Shown here: positions 35,767 through 44,602 of the stretch, in pieces
Position numbering within the stretch: the stretch's first letter is position 1
How the letters are laid out: each line of letters opens with the position of its first letter
DNA from: HTCC2207 sp002685195
GTDB taxonomy: Bacteria; Pseudomonadota; Gammaproteobacteria; Pseudomonadales; Porticoccaceae
Length of the DNA: 64,000 nucleotides
Reading direction: 5' to 3'
NCBI GenBank assembly: GCA_051201675.1
Contig: CP179212.1
Span: forward strand, 1,488,001 to 1,552,000
Program-made: the position numbers and the translations under genes
Notes under the pieces: generated by a model
Databases searched by the model: none
What the model was told of the DNA's origin: nothing
What the model saw: only the letters and a program-made list of their open reading frames with translations

Positions 35767-36258
35767 CTAACGATCTGACTCTAGAGCCTTAATCAGATCT
35801 TGGAATTCTTGCTGGTTATCAGAACTCAATTGCACTAAAACTTTATGCGCCTCGAGCACTTGCTGCCTGATTTCATCTATTTCTAAATTTTCTAGCCCTA
35901 TTTCGTGGAGATTGGCGCCGGCATCTGAGTCGGGTAATTGCTCAAAAATGTCAAAAATTTCATCAAAACTCATGCTCTCCAGGGTTCTGAGGATATTAGA
36001 GTTTTGGCAGAAGACTTGGATATTAATACCGTACTGTTTACGGCAATGAAGCCCTAACTTGGCAATCAGCCCGAGGGTTGTGCTATCCAAACCCTCTGCG
36101 TCAAACATGTCAATAACGACTCGTTTAACATTCTCACTTCCAAAAATGGTATTGATATGTCGGTTAAGGGTGCCGCAGAGGCTAACTCTTACGTCACCTG
36201 TGAACTTTAGGAGGTAGTTCCCCATCTCGTCTGAAACCAGTATTTTTCCGGGATTCAA
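35767..36258 (-). CDS. STAS-domain anti-sigma factor antagonist-like protein
   Basis: 163 residues from a TTG start one base after the phosphatase stop; ATG at codon 11 is a possible alternative. Residues ~10-110 are a STAS fold. RVVIDMFDAEGLDSTTLGLIAKL places a Ser/Thr pair after the central Asp at the position where such antagonists are phosphorylated. About 50 C-terminal residues are an added helical tail (EIRQQVLEAHKVLVQLS). Together with the neighbouring PP2C phosphatase it resembles a partner-switching module. The cognate anti-sigma/kinase protein is not in the window. Confidence 0.85.
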   Translation of the reverse strand: MNPGKILVSDEMGNYLLKFTGDVRVSLCGTLNRHINTIFGSENVKRVVIDMFDAEGLDSTTLGLIAKLGLHCRKQYGINIQVFCQNSNILRTLESMSFDEIFDIFEQLPDSDAGANLHEIGLENLEIDEIRQQVLEAHKVLVQLSSDNQQEFQDLIKALESDR

Positions 36259-36259
36259 A

Positions 36260-37450
36260 CTACATACCCCTTGTAAGCAGGCACATCGAAATATCGTCTC
36301 TTGGATCTTCGATGAAGTCTACTGAAAGAGCTTGTTTCAGCGATTCAATATCATCAGAACTGACGGCTAAAAAGCGTAACAACGTTTGTTCTTTATCACT
36401 CAGGTCTTTGTCGGGTACTAAATCGAAAACCCCATCAGACAGCAGTACTAGAGCACAACGCTTAGGTAAAGTAACCTCCTCAACCTGCCAACTAGCCTCT
36501 TCAAATATCCCCACCGGCTTGCCTTTGCCTGGCAGATACTCAGCTACGCCATCGACAATAAGTATAGGCCTTGGCAGTTGGGCACCGACAACATAGCGCA
36601 ATTTGCTAGTTTCAGTGTCTAAACAGCCCGCTACGATAGTCAGATGCTTGCCCAGGCCCGTTGCCAGTATTTGGTTGTTAACGTGCTCTAAAAGGCCCGC
36701 AGGAGCTTCATTAAGGGCCGCATAGTCATTTTCAGTAACATGACGCCTAATTACCCTGCCAATCATGAAACGAAGTAAAACAGTAATAAACGCGGATGAG
36801 GCACCATGCCCCGACACATCAGCAAAATAAAACAACAAATAACGCCCAAGAACAAAGTTATAACCGACAAAGTCACCACTTAAATATAGGGAGGGCGTTA
36901 CTGAATGGGATATTTCATACTCACCAAAAGCAAGAGGACTTTCGGGCATTAAGCTCTTTTGCACCTCAAGGCCAGCCATCTGATCCTGTTTGAGCATGCG
37001 TAGACTCTCTTGCAGCTCGGCATTTGCCTTCTCTAGCTCATGACTGTAGGTCCTACCCTTATATTTGGCTTCTGATATATTTTGAAGTCTTGCAAAGGAC
37101 TCTGAGAGCTCGGTTTGTGACATACCGTCAAACCACACATCAGCCACGCCGAGTCTAAAGTACTCTACCGCCGCTGAAGCGGATGATTCATCTAACAACA
37201 CAACCACTAAATGATTGTCGACATATGCTTTGAGTAAATGAGTATTCTCAGAACTAATCAACGTACTGGCAGGCGGGGAAAACACCAAAACTTGGGAAAA
37301 AGAATCCTCAGGCGACCCGTCTATGGAGCTCAGGTCAGTAAAACACTGGCACTGTCGTCCACTTTCCTCGACACCGGAAATGAGCCTCCTAAGCCTGGCA
37401 TCTTCCTCTCCAGCGAGAAATACTAAGCTATTAATTTCACTCATTAGCAA
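36260..37450 (-). CDS. PP2C/SpoIIE-type serine phosphatase with N-terminal pseudo-receiver
   Basis: 396 residues. Residues ~8-120 fold like a response-regulator receiver, but where the phospho-Asp should sit the strand reads QVLVFSPPA, so it looks phosphorylation-dead. Residues ~130-165 form a coiled coil (SHELEKANAELQESLRMLKQ). Residues ~170-395 are the RsbU/SpoIIE phosphatase: metal-binding Asp in SGDFVGY, DVSGHGASSAF, LLSDGVFDL and DPRDDISMCLL. It would dephosphorylate the STAS protein encoded one base downstream. The bacterial HsbR/HsbA-type systems of gammaproteobacteria have the same pairing. Targets are inference. Confidence 0.9.
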   Translation of the reverse strand: MLMSEINSLVFLAGEEDARLRRLISGVEESGRQCQCFTDLSSIDGSPEDSFSQVLVFSPPASTLISSENTHLLKAYVDNHLVVVLLDESSASAAVEYFRLGVADVWFDGMSQTELSESFARLQNISEAKYKGRTYSHELEKANAELQESLRMLKQDQMAGLEVQKSLMPESPLAFGEYEISHSVTPSLYLSGDFVGYNFVLGRYLLFYFADVSGHGASSAFITVLLRFMIGRVIRRHVTENDYAALNEAPAGLLEHVNNQILATGLGKHLTIVAGCLDTETSKLRYVVGAQLPRPILIVDGVAEYLPGKGKPVGIFEEASWQVEEVTLPKRCALVLLSDGVFDLVPDKDLSDKEQTLLRFLAVSSDDIESLKQALSVDFIEDPRDDISMCLLTRGM

Positions 37451-37539
37451 CCCGACTTTAAAATATGTTGGTATTACAAACCTATTTAACTTTTTAAACT
37501 TCTACCACTTAGACTATATCTAAAGAATCAAAGTCTTTC

Positions 37540-38241
37540 TTAATAGTCTTCTAAATCATCAAAATCGTCTTCTATTGCGCCATCACTAATGAGATATTCT
37601 CTATTTTGCAGATAAACGTCTCGCACAAACAAGTATTTGTCCCCACTCATAACATCATCAACGCCTAACAAGTCGGCCCTTAGAGCGATAATATCCACTG
37701 CTTTGATGCCTGCGCGGACAGCGTAGCTATCATTATAACTAAAGGGATCTAAAAAGCTGTCAATAAAGTTCGATGGGGCATCACGCAGCGTTGAAGGGCC
37801 AAAAAATGGCAACATCAAGTATGGCCCCTCGCTCACACCCCAGGTCGCGAGAGTTTGACCGAAATCTTCGCCCTGATTTGCGTGTAAACCAGCACTGGTA
37901 GCTACGTCCAATAGCCCCCCTATCCCGATTGAACTGTTAATTAGAAGCCTTCCTAGGTCGTTGCTAGCTTGACCAAATTTACCCTGTAATAGGCTATTAA
38001 TTGAATTAGGGATTTCATCAAGATTTGCAAAAAAATTACTAATGCCCTTGCGCACAAACTTAGGGGTCAATTTGTCATAAGTAACGGCCACTGGCCTAAC
38101 AAAAAGAGGATCTAGAACCTCAAAATTAAATTCATATACCTGTCGGTTGAGATCCTCCAGAGGATCGACGTCTTGAAGCTCATCTGCCCAAGCTGTGCTC
38201 GACATAGAAATCAACATTACGGTAATTAACGCTCTTAACAT
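37540..38241 (-). CDS. mlaA: MlaA (VacJ) family outer-membrane lipid asymmetry protein
   Basis: 233 residues. MlaA removes misplaced phospholipids from the outer leaflet of the outer membrane and hands them to the Mla pathway. Family motifs are clear: DPLEDLNRQVYEFNFEVLD, FANLDEIPNSINSLLQGK, GRLLINSSIGIGGLLDVA and GPYLMLPFFGPSTLRD. Odd feature: the leader MLRALITVMLISMSSTAWA-DE has a type I cleavage site and no cysteine lipobox, whereas the E. coli protein is a lipoprotein. It stands alone; the mlaBCDEF genes are not in this window. Confidence 0.93.
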   Translation of the reverse strand: MLRALITVMLISMSSTAWADELQDVDPLEDLNRQVYEFNFEVLDPLFVRPVAVTYDKLTPKFVRKGISNFFANLDEIPNSINSLLQGKFGQASNDLGRLLINSSIGIGGLLDVATSAGLHANQGEDFGQTLATWGVSEGPYLMLPFFGPSTLRDAPSNFIDSFLDPFSYNDSYAVRAGIKAVDIIALRADLLGVDDVMSGDKYLFVRDVYLQNREYLISDGAIEDDFDDLEDY

Positions 38242-38361
38242 TATTTGCTCAATATCCTTTTCAAACTGTTTAACGTAGACAAATTATACGTGAGACTGAG
38301 GCATTTAGTGTCTTTGTTTTTAACGCTACTGCGAATTAAGGATATCAATCCGTTCACAGCG

Positions 38362-41300
38362 TCACAAATCAGGCAAAAATCGTTGCAAATTATCATTTAG
38401 CTCAGACCAACGCTTTATTAAACGCTTAGCTGAAACCGGTTGGCGAGTCTTTAATTGCTGTGCAAACAAAGACACTCTGAATTCTTCTACCAACCACCGA
38501 TAATCAAACACCGCCTCTCTTAAATCGAGAGTTAATAAATGAACATCTAGATCCATTTCATTTAACGGCTCAATCAATTGAAGTATCTCTTTGACGTAAC
38601 CTTTGTCCTTCTCCAGCTGAGAGGATAGCTTATCGATTCTCAATCCTATCGCCTTAATAAATCTTGGATACTGTTGAATATCCTCAGCCTTACTTTGCTC
38701 TAATGTTAAAGGGGAAAATAGCCAGTCCATCTGCTCATTAATATCAATTCTGGCGCTTTCTGCCAATGGGCCCATTCCTCGCAACTGCTTTTGCTGTTGA
38801 TGAAGTGGTGTAAGCACTGATTCAAGAGCAGCACCCTGCTGCTGAGCAAGGTAAACAACATCCCCTATCCCTTTTTGAAATGCCTCAGTAAACTCACTCT
38901 TACTCCTGAGGACCAGCCCCTTTGAGAACAGCCCTTGCTGAAAACTAGCTTTGATTATCGCTTGAACAAGCTGTTCTCTTGATGGTAAGCCCGCGGCCTT
39001 TAAGTCTAAGTCTTTTCCTTTAAGTATATTTTTTACCAGATACTTAACCTGTTCACGACCCTTTAGCTGCGCAAGCCTGAGTTGTCCACTAATTGTTATT
39101 GCCTCAGCCAACAACGGGTTATCAATCAGCTCAATAGCGACAGAGTCTTGATGATCTCTTAGTGCCGGCCAGGCCTTGATCGTCATAGCACCTCGAGGTA
39201 AGGCCACTTCAACGGGCAACTCATCAAAATCCCACTCGGTAATATTACTGCGAGTAATCGTATTTTCTGGTGATTCATCTAAGCTTTTGCTAATGCGCTG
39301 TTTAAACTGTCGTTGCAACTGGCTTAAGTTTCTTGCCATACCGATGACATTACCCTGCTCATCTTGCAAGATAAAGTTCATTTGGTACCAAGAATCTAGG
39401 CCGTCAGGATTCCAAGCATCAAGCGGGATTTTTGTTCCTGTCAATTTCTGCAATTGCTCACTTAGGACCTCAACTATAGACCTGTCTCGAGCTCCTACTT
39501 TAGTAAGGACTTGGTCTACGTAATCAGGAACAGGCACGAAATCGCGACGGATATTTTTCGGCAACCCTTTTAGCAGCGCGACGCACTTGTCTCGCAACAT
39601 TCCTGGTACTAACCAGTCAAACAAATAACGGGGCAGCTGGTGCAGCAAAGCAACTGGAACGAGCAGGCTGACCCCATCCTCTGGGTGCCCTGGCTCAAAT
39701 CGGTAACGCAAATTGAACGCGAAATCCTCGTGTATTAAATTCTGAGGGAACTGAGCTTCTTCATCCCCCGATAATCCTCTGAGAATAAGCGAACTCTTGT
39801 CCAAAAATAGCAGTTTAGGGTTCTCTTTTTCAGACTCCTTTCGCCACTTTTCAAAGGAGGGCAAGTTGTAAATAGATGCAGGCACTCGCTCATCATAATG
39901 ATTAAAAACAACTGTTTGCTCGGCAAGTAAATCTCTACGCCGGAATCGATTCTCCATTTCTTCAAGCTCTGAAACCAAGCCAAGGTTATGGGTATGGAAC
40001 GGGCCCTTGCCGCTGTAGCCATTCTCCACCAAAGCTTGCTGGATAAATACTTTTCTCGCTTCTATTGGTGCGATCTTTCCAAATACTACACGCTTACCTT
40101 CAACAATATTCAGCCCAAATAACGTCTGCCTTTCTTTAGCCATCACCTGCCCTGAGCGATGATGGTAAAAAGGCTCACTGTGAGATTTTTTAACTAAGTG
40201 CGAGGCTAATGACTCCAGCCATTCAGAATCTATTTTGGCCGCATTTAACGCGTATTGTTTGGAGGTTTCCATCAGCGAACCTGCCATTATCCACTTCGGT
40301 GGTTTTTTACTTAATCCAGACCCCGGGAATACAAAGAACTTGCGATTGCGAGTGCCTAAAAACTCCCATTTGTCTTCTCGAACACCAACCTGTCCCAATA
40401 ACCCGGACAATATCGCTCGGTGTATTGCTGAGTAATCAGCTAAGTTGTGGTTTTCTTTAAGCTGCAATTCTCGGCATGCTCTGTGTAACTGATGATGTAA
40501 ATCTCGCCATTCACGCATTCGAACAAAGGATACATATTGAGATCGACAGTATTTACTATACTGACCCGTAGATAAGTCCTGTCGCTTCTCCTCGAAATGA
40601 TTCCACATATTGAGTAGAGACATAAAATCGGAATCTGTGTCTTGCCATTGTTTGTGAGCCAAATCAGCCGCCTGCTGTTTGTCCCCAGGTCTTTCTCTAG
40701 GATCTTGGATACTCATACCACTAGTAATGATAATTAACTCAAGGAGGGATCCATTGTGGCTTGCCTCTAATATCATTCTTGCAAAGCGCGGATCTACCGG
40801 CAGTCCAACCAACTGTTTTCCTACTGAGGTCATTTTCCCAGAAGCCGTAACTGCCTGAAGCTCCTCTAAGAGTTTATAGCCATCATTAATCAATCGATTA
40901 TCGGGAGGATCTATGAAAGGAAAAGCACGAATATCACCAATACGCAGGTGAAGCATCTGCAAAATAACTGCGGCTAAATTTGTCCGAACAATTTCAGGGT
41001 CAGTAAAGGGATTTCTAGCATCGAAGTCCTCAGATGAATATAGCCTGTAACAAACTCCATCACTCACTCGGCCACAGCGGCCTGCGCGCTGATTTGCACT
41101 AGCTTGGGAGATAGCCTCTATCGGAAGACGCTGAACCTTGGTTCTGAAGCTATACCGAGATACACGAGCCCGCCCGGTATCAATTACAAAACGAATTCCT
41201 GGTACAGTGAGTGATGTCTCTGCGACATTGGTACTTAGAATCACTCTGCGCCCCTTATGAGGCTTAAAGATCTTGCTTTGCTCTGCTAGGGTCAATCGAG

Positions 41301-42300
41301 CATAGAGAGGGACGATCTCAGTATGCTTTAGCTGAGCACGGCGAAGCGCTAGACTTGCTTCTCGAATTTCTCTCTCTCCGCTCAAAAACACCAAAACATC
41401 TCCTTGGCTCTGATTCTCCTGAATGTCTCTCAAGCAATTTACTATTTCTTGGTTGCGTTCGCCGTCAAACATCTCAGGTCCACTGTAAATAATCTCTACT
41501 GGGTAAGTTCTGCCAGAAACCTCTACCACTGGTGCGTTATTGAAGTGAGCAGAGAACTTCTCAACATCAATAGTTGCAGAGGTAATAATGAGCTTTAGAT
41601 CTTTACGTTGAATCAACAGATTTCTTAAATAGCCCAGTAAAAAATCAATGTTCAGGCTTCGCTCGTGAGCCTCATCAATGATGATAGTGTCGTATTTGGT
41701 AAGATATCTATCTCGCTGAATCTCTGACAATAAAATGCCATCAGTCATCAGCTTAATAATACTCTCAGAAGATGTTTTGTCTGCGAATCTGACTTGATAA
41801 CCAACGGCAGAACCCAGCGGCGTCTTTAATTCTTCAGCGATTCGCTCAGCGACGGTTCTTGCTGCAATCCTGCGTGGTTGGGTATGACCTATGAGCCCTC
41901 GCACTCCTCGCCCTGCCTCGATGCATATTTTAGGAATTTGAGTGGTCTTTCCGGACCCCGTCTCTCCTGCAATCACCACAACCTGATTATTTTGTATCAA
42001 TTCTTTAATTTCGTCGGCACGGTTGGATACAGGTAATTCTGGATATTCAACTATTGGTAGTTTTTTCCGTCGAGACTCGACATGGTCTTGAGATCGTATG
42101 GCCGCTTTATGCCATTTTTGCCAATCCTTTGAAATATCTTTACCGAGCACCACGGCCTTTCGTAGCCTTATTAACCCTTGCCTTAACCGAAACTCGTCAC
42201 TCGTTGCCACTTCCAAGGGAAGCACAGTGTTGCATAAATCAATTTGATCAATAGCGGTTGGTGGTTCAACCGGAAAATAGAAAGGACTGGGATGCTGCAT
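38362..42300 (-). CDS. hrpA: ATP-dependent RNA helicase HrpA
   Basis: 1312 residues, close to the E. coli length (~1300). DEAH-box helicase: Walker A GETGSGKTTQ (~112), DEAH in IIDEAHERS (~205), SAT in ITSATID, and QRAGRCGR motif VI. HA2/OB-fold regions and the long HrpA-specific C-terminal domain follow. The family helps rescue colliding ribosomes on mRNA in E. coli. The dnaQ start lies upstream with a 9-bp gap, so the two may be cotranscribed. Confidence 0.97.
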   Translation of the reverse strand: MQHPSPFYFPVEPPTAIDQIDLCNTVLPLEVATSDEFRLRQGLIRLRKAVVLGKDISKDWQKWHKAAIRSQDHVESRRKKLPIVEYPELPVSNRADEIKELIQNNQVVVIAGETGSGKTTQIPKICIEAGRGVRGLIGHTQPRRIAARTVAERIAEELKTPLGSAVGYQVRFADKTSSESIIKLMTDGILLSEIQRDRYLTKYDTIIIDEAHERSLNIDFLLGYLRNLLIQRKDLKLIITSATIDVEKFSAHFNNAPVVEVSGRTYPVEIIYSGPEMFDGERNQEIVNCLRDIQENQSQGDVLVFLSGEREIREASLALRRAQLKHTEIVPLYARLTLAEQSKIFKPHKGRRVILSTNVAETSLTVPGIRFVIDTGRARVSRYSFRTKVQRLPIEAISQASANQRAGRCGRVSDGVCYRLYSSEDFDARNPFTDPEIVRTNLAAVILQMLHLRIGDIRAFPFIDPPDNRLINDGYKLLEELQAVTASGKMTSVGKQLVGLPVDPRFARMILEASHNGSLLELIIITSGMSIQDPRERPGDKQQAADLAHKQWQDTDSDFMSLLNMWNHFEEKRQDLSTGQYSKYCRSQYVSFVRMREWRDLHHQLHRACRELQLKENHNLADYSAIHRAILSGLLGQVGVREDKWEFLGTRNRKFFVFPGSGLSKKPPKWIMAGSLMETSKQYALNAAKIDSEWLESLASHLVKKSHSEPFYHHRSGQVMAKERQTLFGLNIVEGKRVVFGKIAPIEARKVFIQQALVENGYSGKGPFHTHNLGLVSELEEMENRFRRRDLLAEQTVVFNHYDERVPASIYNLPSFEKWRKESEKENPKLLFLDKSSLILRGLSGDEEAQFPQNLIHEDFAFNLRYRFEPGHPEDGVSLLVPVALLHQLPRYLFDWLVPGMLRDKCVALLKGLPKNIRRDFVPVPDYVDQVLTKVGARDRSIVEVLSEQLQKLTGTKIPLDAWNPDGLDSWYQMNFILQDEQGNVIGMARNLSQLQRQFKQRISKSLDESPENTITRSNITEWDFDELPVEVALPRGAMTIKAWPALRDHQDSVAIELIDNPLLAEAITISGQLRLAQLKGREQVKYLVKNILKGKDLDLKAAGLPSREQLVQAIIKASFQQGLFSKGLVLRSKSEFTEAFQKGIGDVVYLAQQQGAALESVLTPLHQQQKQLRGMGPLAESARIDINEQMDWLFSPLTLEQSKAEDIQQYPRFIKAIGLRIDKLSSQLEKDKGYVKEILQLIEPLNEMDLDVHLLTLDLREAVFDYRWLVEEFRVSLFAQQLKTRQPVSAKRLIKRWSELNDNLQRFLPDL

Positions 42301-42309
42301 AAAAGATTG

Positions 42310-43029
42310 TTACTCGCCCGACTCCAGCCACACGCAGGACCCACTAGCTGATTTGATGTCCTCTAGCTTTTTATGGTGGGCGGCTATTTCACTATCGTTT
42401 GCTCTAATAACCCTGATAGGCTTCCTGTCTTTTGGTAATCGTCGAATGGTTGAGGCTGTATTGATTTCTCCACTTTCAGAATCTCCTTCTTGGTTGATAT
42501 TTAAATTCACCTGCCCACCTGTCATGAGAAGATAAACATCAGCAAGAATTTCAGAATCAAGCAGAGCCCCATGCAGGTCTCTTTGGGAATTATCTACCCC
42601 ATAACGCTTACACAATGCATCTAAACTATTTTTTTGCCCTGGATGCTTTTGTCTGGCAAGCCCCAATGTATCAATAACTCGGCAGCTAGACTCCAATAGC
42701 GGCGTCTTTTTGCCGAGCTTTTTGAGTTCATGATTGATGAAGCCAAGATCAAAAGGTGCGTTGTGAATAATCAATTCAGCGCCATCTAAAAAATCAAGAA
42801 ACTCAGAACTTATTGCCGAAAATAGAGGCTTATCTTGAAGATACTCATCAGTTATTCCATGAACCTCCATAGCGCCTTCATCAATCTTACGCTCGGGATT
42901 GATGTACTGATGGTAATGTCGTCCAGTCAATTTTCTATTCACCATTTCGACACAACCAATCTCAATAATTCGATGATCTTGGGAGGTTTCTAAACCGGTG
43001 GTCTCTGTATCTAAAACAATTTGTCTCAT
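42310..43029 (-). CDS. dnaQ: DNA polymerase III epsilon subunit (3'-5' proofreading exonuclease)
   Basis: 239 residues. DEDDh exonuclease: motif I QIVLDTETTGLE (residues 3-14), motif II HNAPFDLGFINHEL, and motif III HGALLDSEILADVYLL. The C-terminal tail, rich in charged residues, would contact the alpha polymerase subunit. It proofreads replication errors in the Pol III core. It follows rnhA by 54 bp on the same strand. In enteric bacteria dnaQ and rnhA are divergent with overlapping promoters; here they are co-directional. Confidence 0.96.
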   Translation of the reverse strand: MRQIVLDTETTGLETSQDHRIIEIGCVEMVNRKLTGRHYHQYINPERKIDEGAMEVHGITDEYLQDKPLFSAISSEFLDFLDGAELIIHNAPFDLGFINHELKKLGKKTPLLESSCRVIDTLGLARQKHPGQKNSLDALCKRYGVDNSQRDLHGALLDSEILADVYLLMTGGQVNLNINQEGDSESGEINTASTIRRLPKDRKPIRVIRANDSEIAAHHKKLEDIKSASGSCVWLESGE

Positions 43030-43083
43030 TGGCTACACAACTATAAATGATTATTTTTCTGCGGTTCTGGAATTGCCATATGC

Positions 43084-43515
43084 CTAAAGTTCATCAATGC
43101 CTTGATTAGCTAGTTGATCAGCTAATTCATTCTCTGGGTGGCCGCTGTGGCCTTTGACCCATTGCCAGTCTATCTTATGTTCTACAATCAATACATCGAG
43201 TTTTTTCCACAAATCAACGTTTTTCACAGGCTTTTTACTTGCCGTTTTCCATCCTCGCTTTTTCCAGTTAGGCATCCACTCTTGAATCCCTTTCAAAACA
43301 TAGGTCGAGTCAGAGGTCAGAGTGACGTCACAGGGGCGTTTCAATGCCCCTAGGGCCTCTATAACTGCGGTCAATTCCATTCGATTATTAGTCGTGTCCT
43401 GCTCGCCACCAAATAAAGTTTTTTCTTCGCCACCAAATCTTAATAAGGCGCCCCACCCACCTGGCCCGGGATTTCCTCTGCAGGCTCCGTCAGTAAAAAT
43501 TTGAACGTGACTCAT
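43084..43515 (-). CDS. rnhA: Ribonuclease HI
   Basis: 143 residues. Cuts RNA in RNA-DNA hybrids. Four catalytic acidic residues are visible in order: Asp in FTDGACRGNPG, Glu in NNRMELTAVI, Asp in LTSDSTYV, and Asp in ENELADQLA. The basic protrusion (NWKKRGWKTASKKPVKN) and the catalytic-loop His (VKGHSGH) are present. It sits between the methyltransferase gene and dnaQ, a conserved gammaproteobacterial order. Confidence 0.97.
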   Translation of the reverse strand: MSHVQIFTDGACRGNPGPGGWGALLRFGGEEKTLFGGEQDTTNNRMELTAVIEALGALKRPCDVTLTSDSTYVLKGIQEWMPNWKKRGWKTASKKPVKNVDLWKKLDVLIVEHKIDWQWVKGHSGHPENELADQLANQGIDEL

Positions 43516-43555
43516 AAATTATCCTGTATTTTTATTGCGTAAATTTATTATGTAC

Positions 43556-44359
43556 TTATCGTTTGCTTTTCTTTGATCCAATCGAATGGCTCGCAGATCT
43601 GGGAATATGTCCTCGAGCAGCGGACTTCCAATTAAGAGAGGAACTTGCGATGCCGCGACCTACTCTTTTGACTCCATGGATCATGTAAAAATTACCTAAT
43701 GGAAAGGTAATACTTTGGCAGAACTGATCCCAGGTCTTTTTAGGTCGTTGATTGGGTTCAGCTTTAAGATTTTTTTCACTGCTATGATAACGAAAAGGCC
43801 AACGATAGGCCCCATGATTAATTTCTGACACCTCAAAGTTTAGTAAACTTAACCAGTCGAGTAATCGTCCGGCACGCAAGCTATGAAATTGATACCAAGG
43901 GTAACTGCGCAAAAACTGTAGTGGCAACTTGGTTAACCCTAAGGGGCCCATTGGATTCATCACACAAATTAGCAAATGCCCTCCTGGGGCTACCACTCTG
44001 CATGCTTCAGCTAAAACAGACTGCGGAGACACAGAAAACTCTAAGGTATGTTGCAGCAAAACCACATCAACAACATCCGAAGGCAAAGGAAGTTCCGATA
44101 GATCTGAAATAGCGGAAACGCCGGTGAATCCGCAGGATGATTGAATATTGAATCTATGAATTTGGGAAAAACTTTGCCCAACATCCTTATCTGATGTCAG
44201 GCCTAAGTGCATAAATCTATACCCTGGCAAACTGGCATACTTTTCTGAAAATATGCGCTGTTCTTCTCGTAAAATATAAGAAGCAAAATCAGTCTTCGCC
44301 CACTGATCAAGATCTTTGGCAGTGGATGCTAATCCTTTAATTAAGCGTTTATCTAACAC
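43556..44359 (-). CDS. YafS-like class I SAM-dependent methyltransferase
   Basis: 267 residues. The class I methyltransferase core is partly degenerate: the expected glycine-rich motif I is replaced by FMHLGLTSD. However, post-motifs LPLPSDVVDVVLLQHTLEF and EACRVVAPGGHLLICVMNP are clear. Position next to rnhA matches E. coli yafS. The C-terminal ~60 residues are basic (KSAARGHIPRSASHSIGSKK). Substrate unknown. In many relatives gloB (glyoxalase II) lies between this gene and mltD; here the divergent 243-bp gap contains no gloB. Confidence 0.8.
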   Translation of the reverse strand: MLDKRLIKGLASTAKDLDQWAKTDFASYILREEQRIFSEKYASLPGYRFMHLGLTSDKDVGQSFSQIHRFNIQSSCGFTGVSAISDLSELPLPSDVVDVVLLQHTLEFSVSPQSVLAEACRVVAPGGHLLICVMNPMGPLGLTKLPLQFLRSYPWYQFHSLRAGRLLDWLSLLNFEVSEINHGAYRWPFRYHSSEKNLKAEPNQRPKKTWDQFCQSITFPLGNFYMIHGVKRVGRGIASSSLNWKSAARGHIPRSASHSIGSKKSKR

Positions 44360-44602
44360 TATTTTATATTCTCAAAGTCTACATCAATAAATGAGCTGAT
44401 TATGATCACTCTAGCCGGCAGATATTATGGCGGTTGCTTTACATAAACACCACTGTACATGTTTCTCCCTATAAGCAATGGAGATTTTCCTTAGAAATCG
44501 CACATAAAGCCAGCTTGGATTCTCACTCTATTTAATTGTTTAATAGCTCTAACATCGCTACACTCTCGCGCTGAAACTTGCACTAAAAAATGGCCACTTC
44601 AA

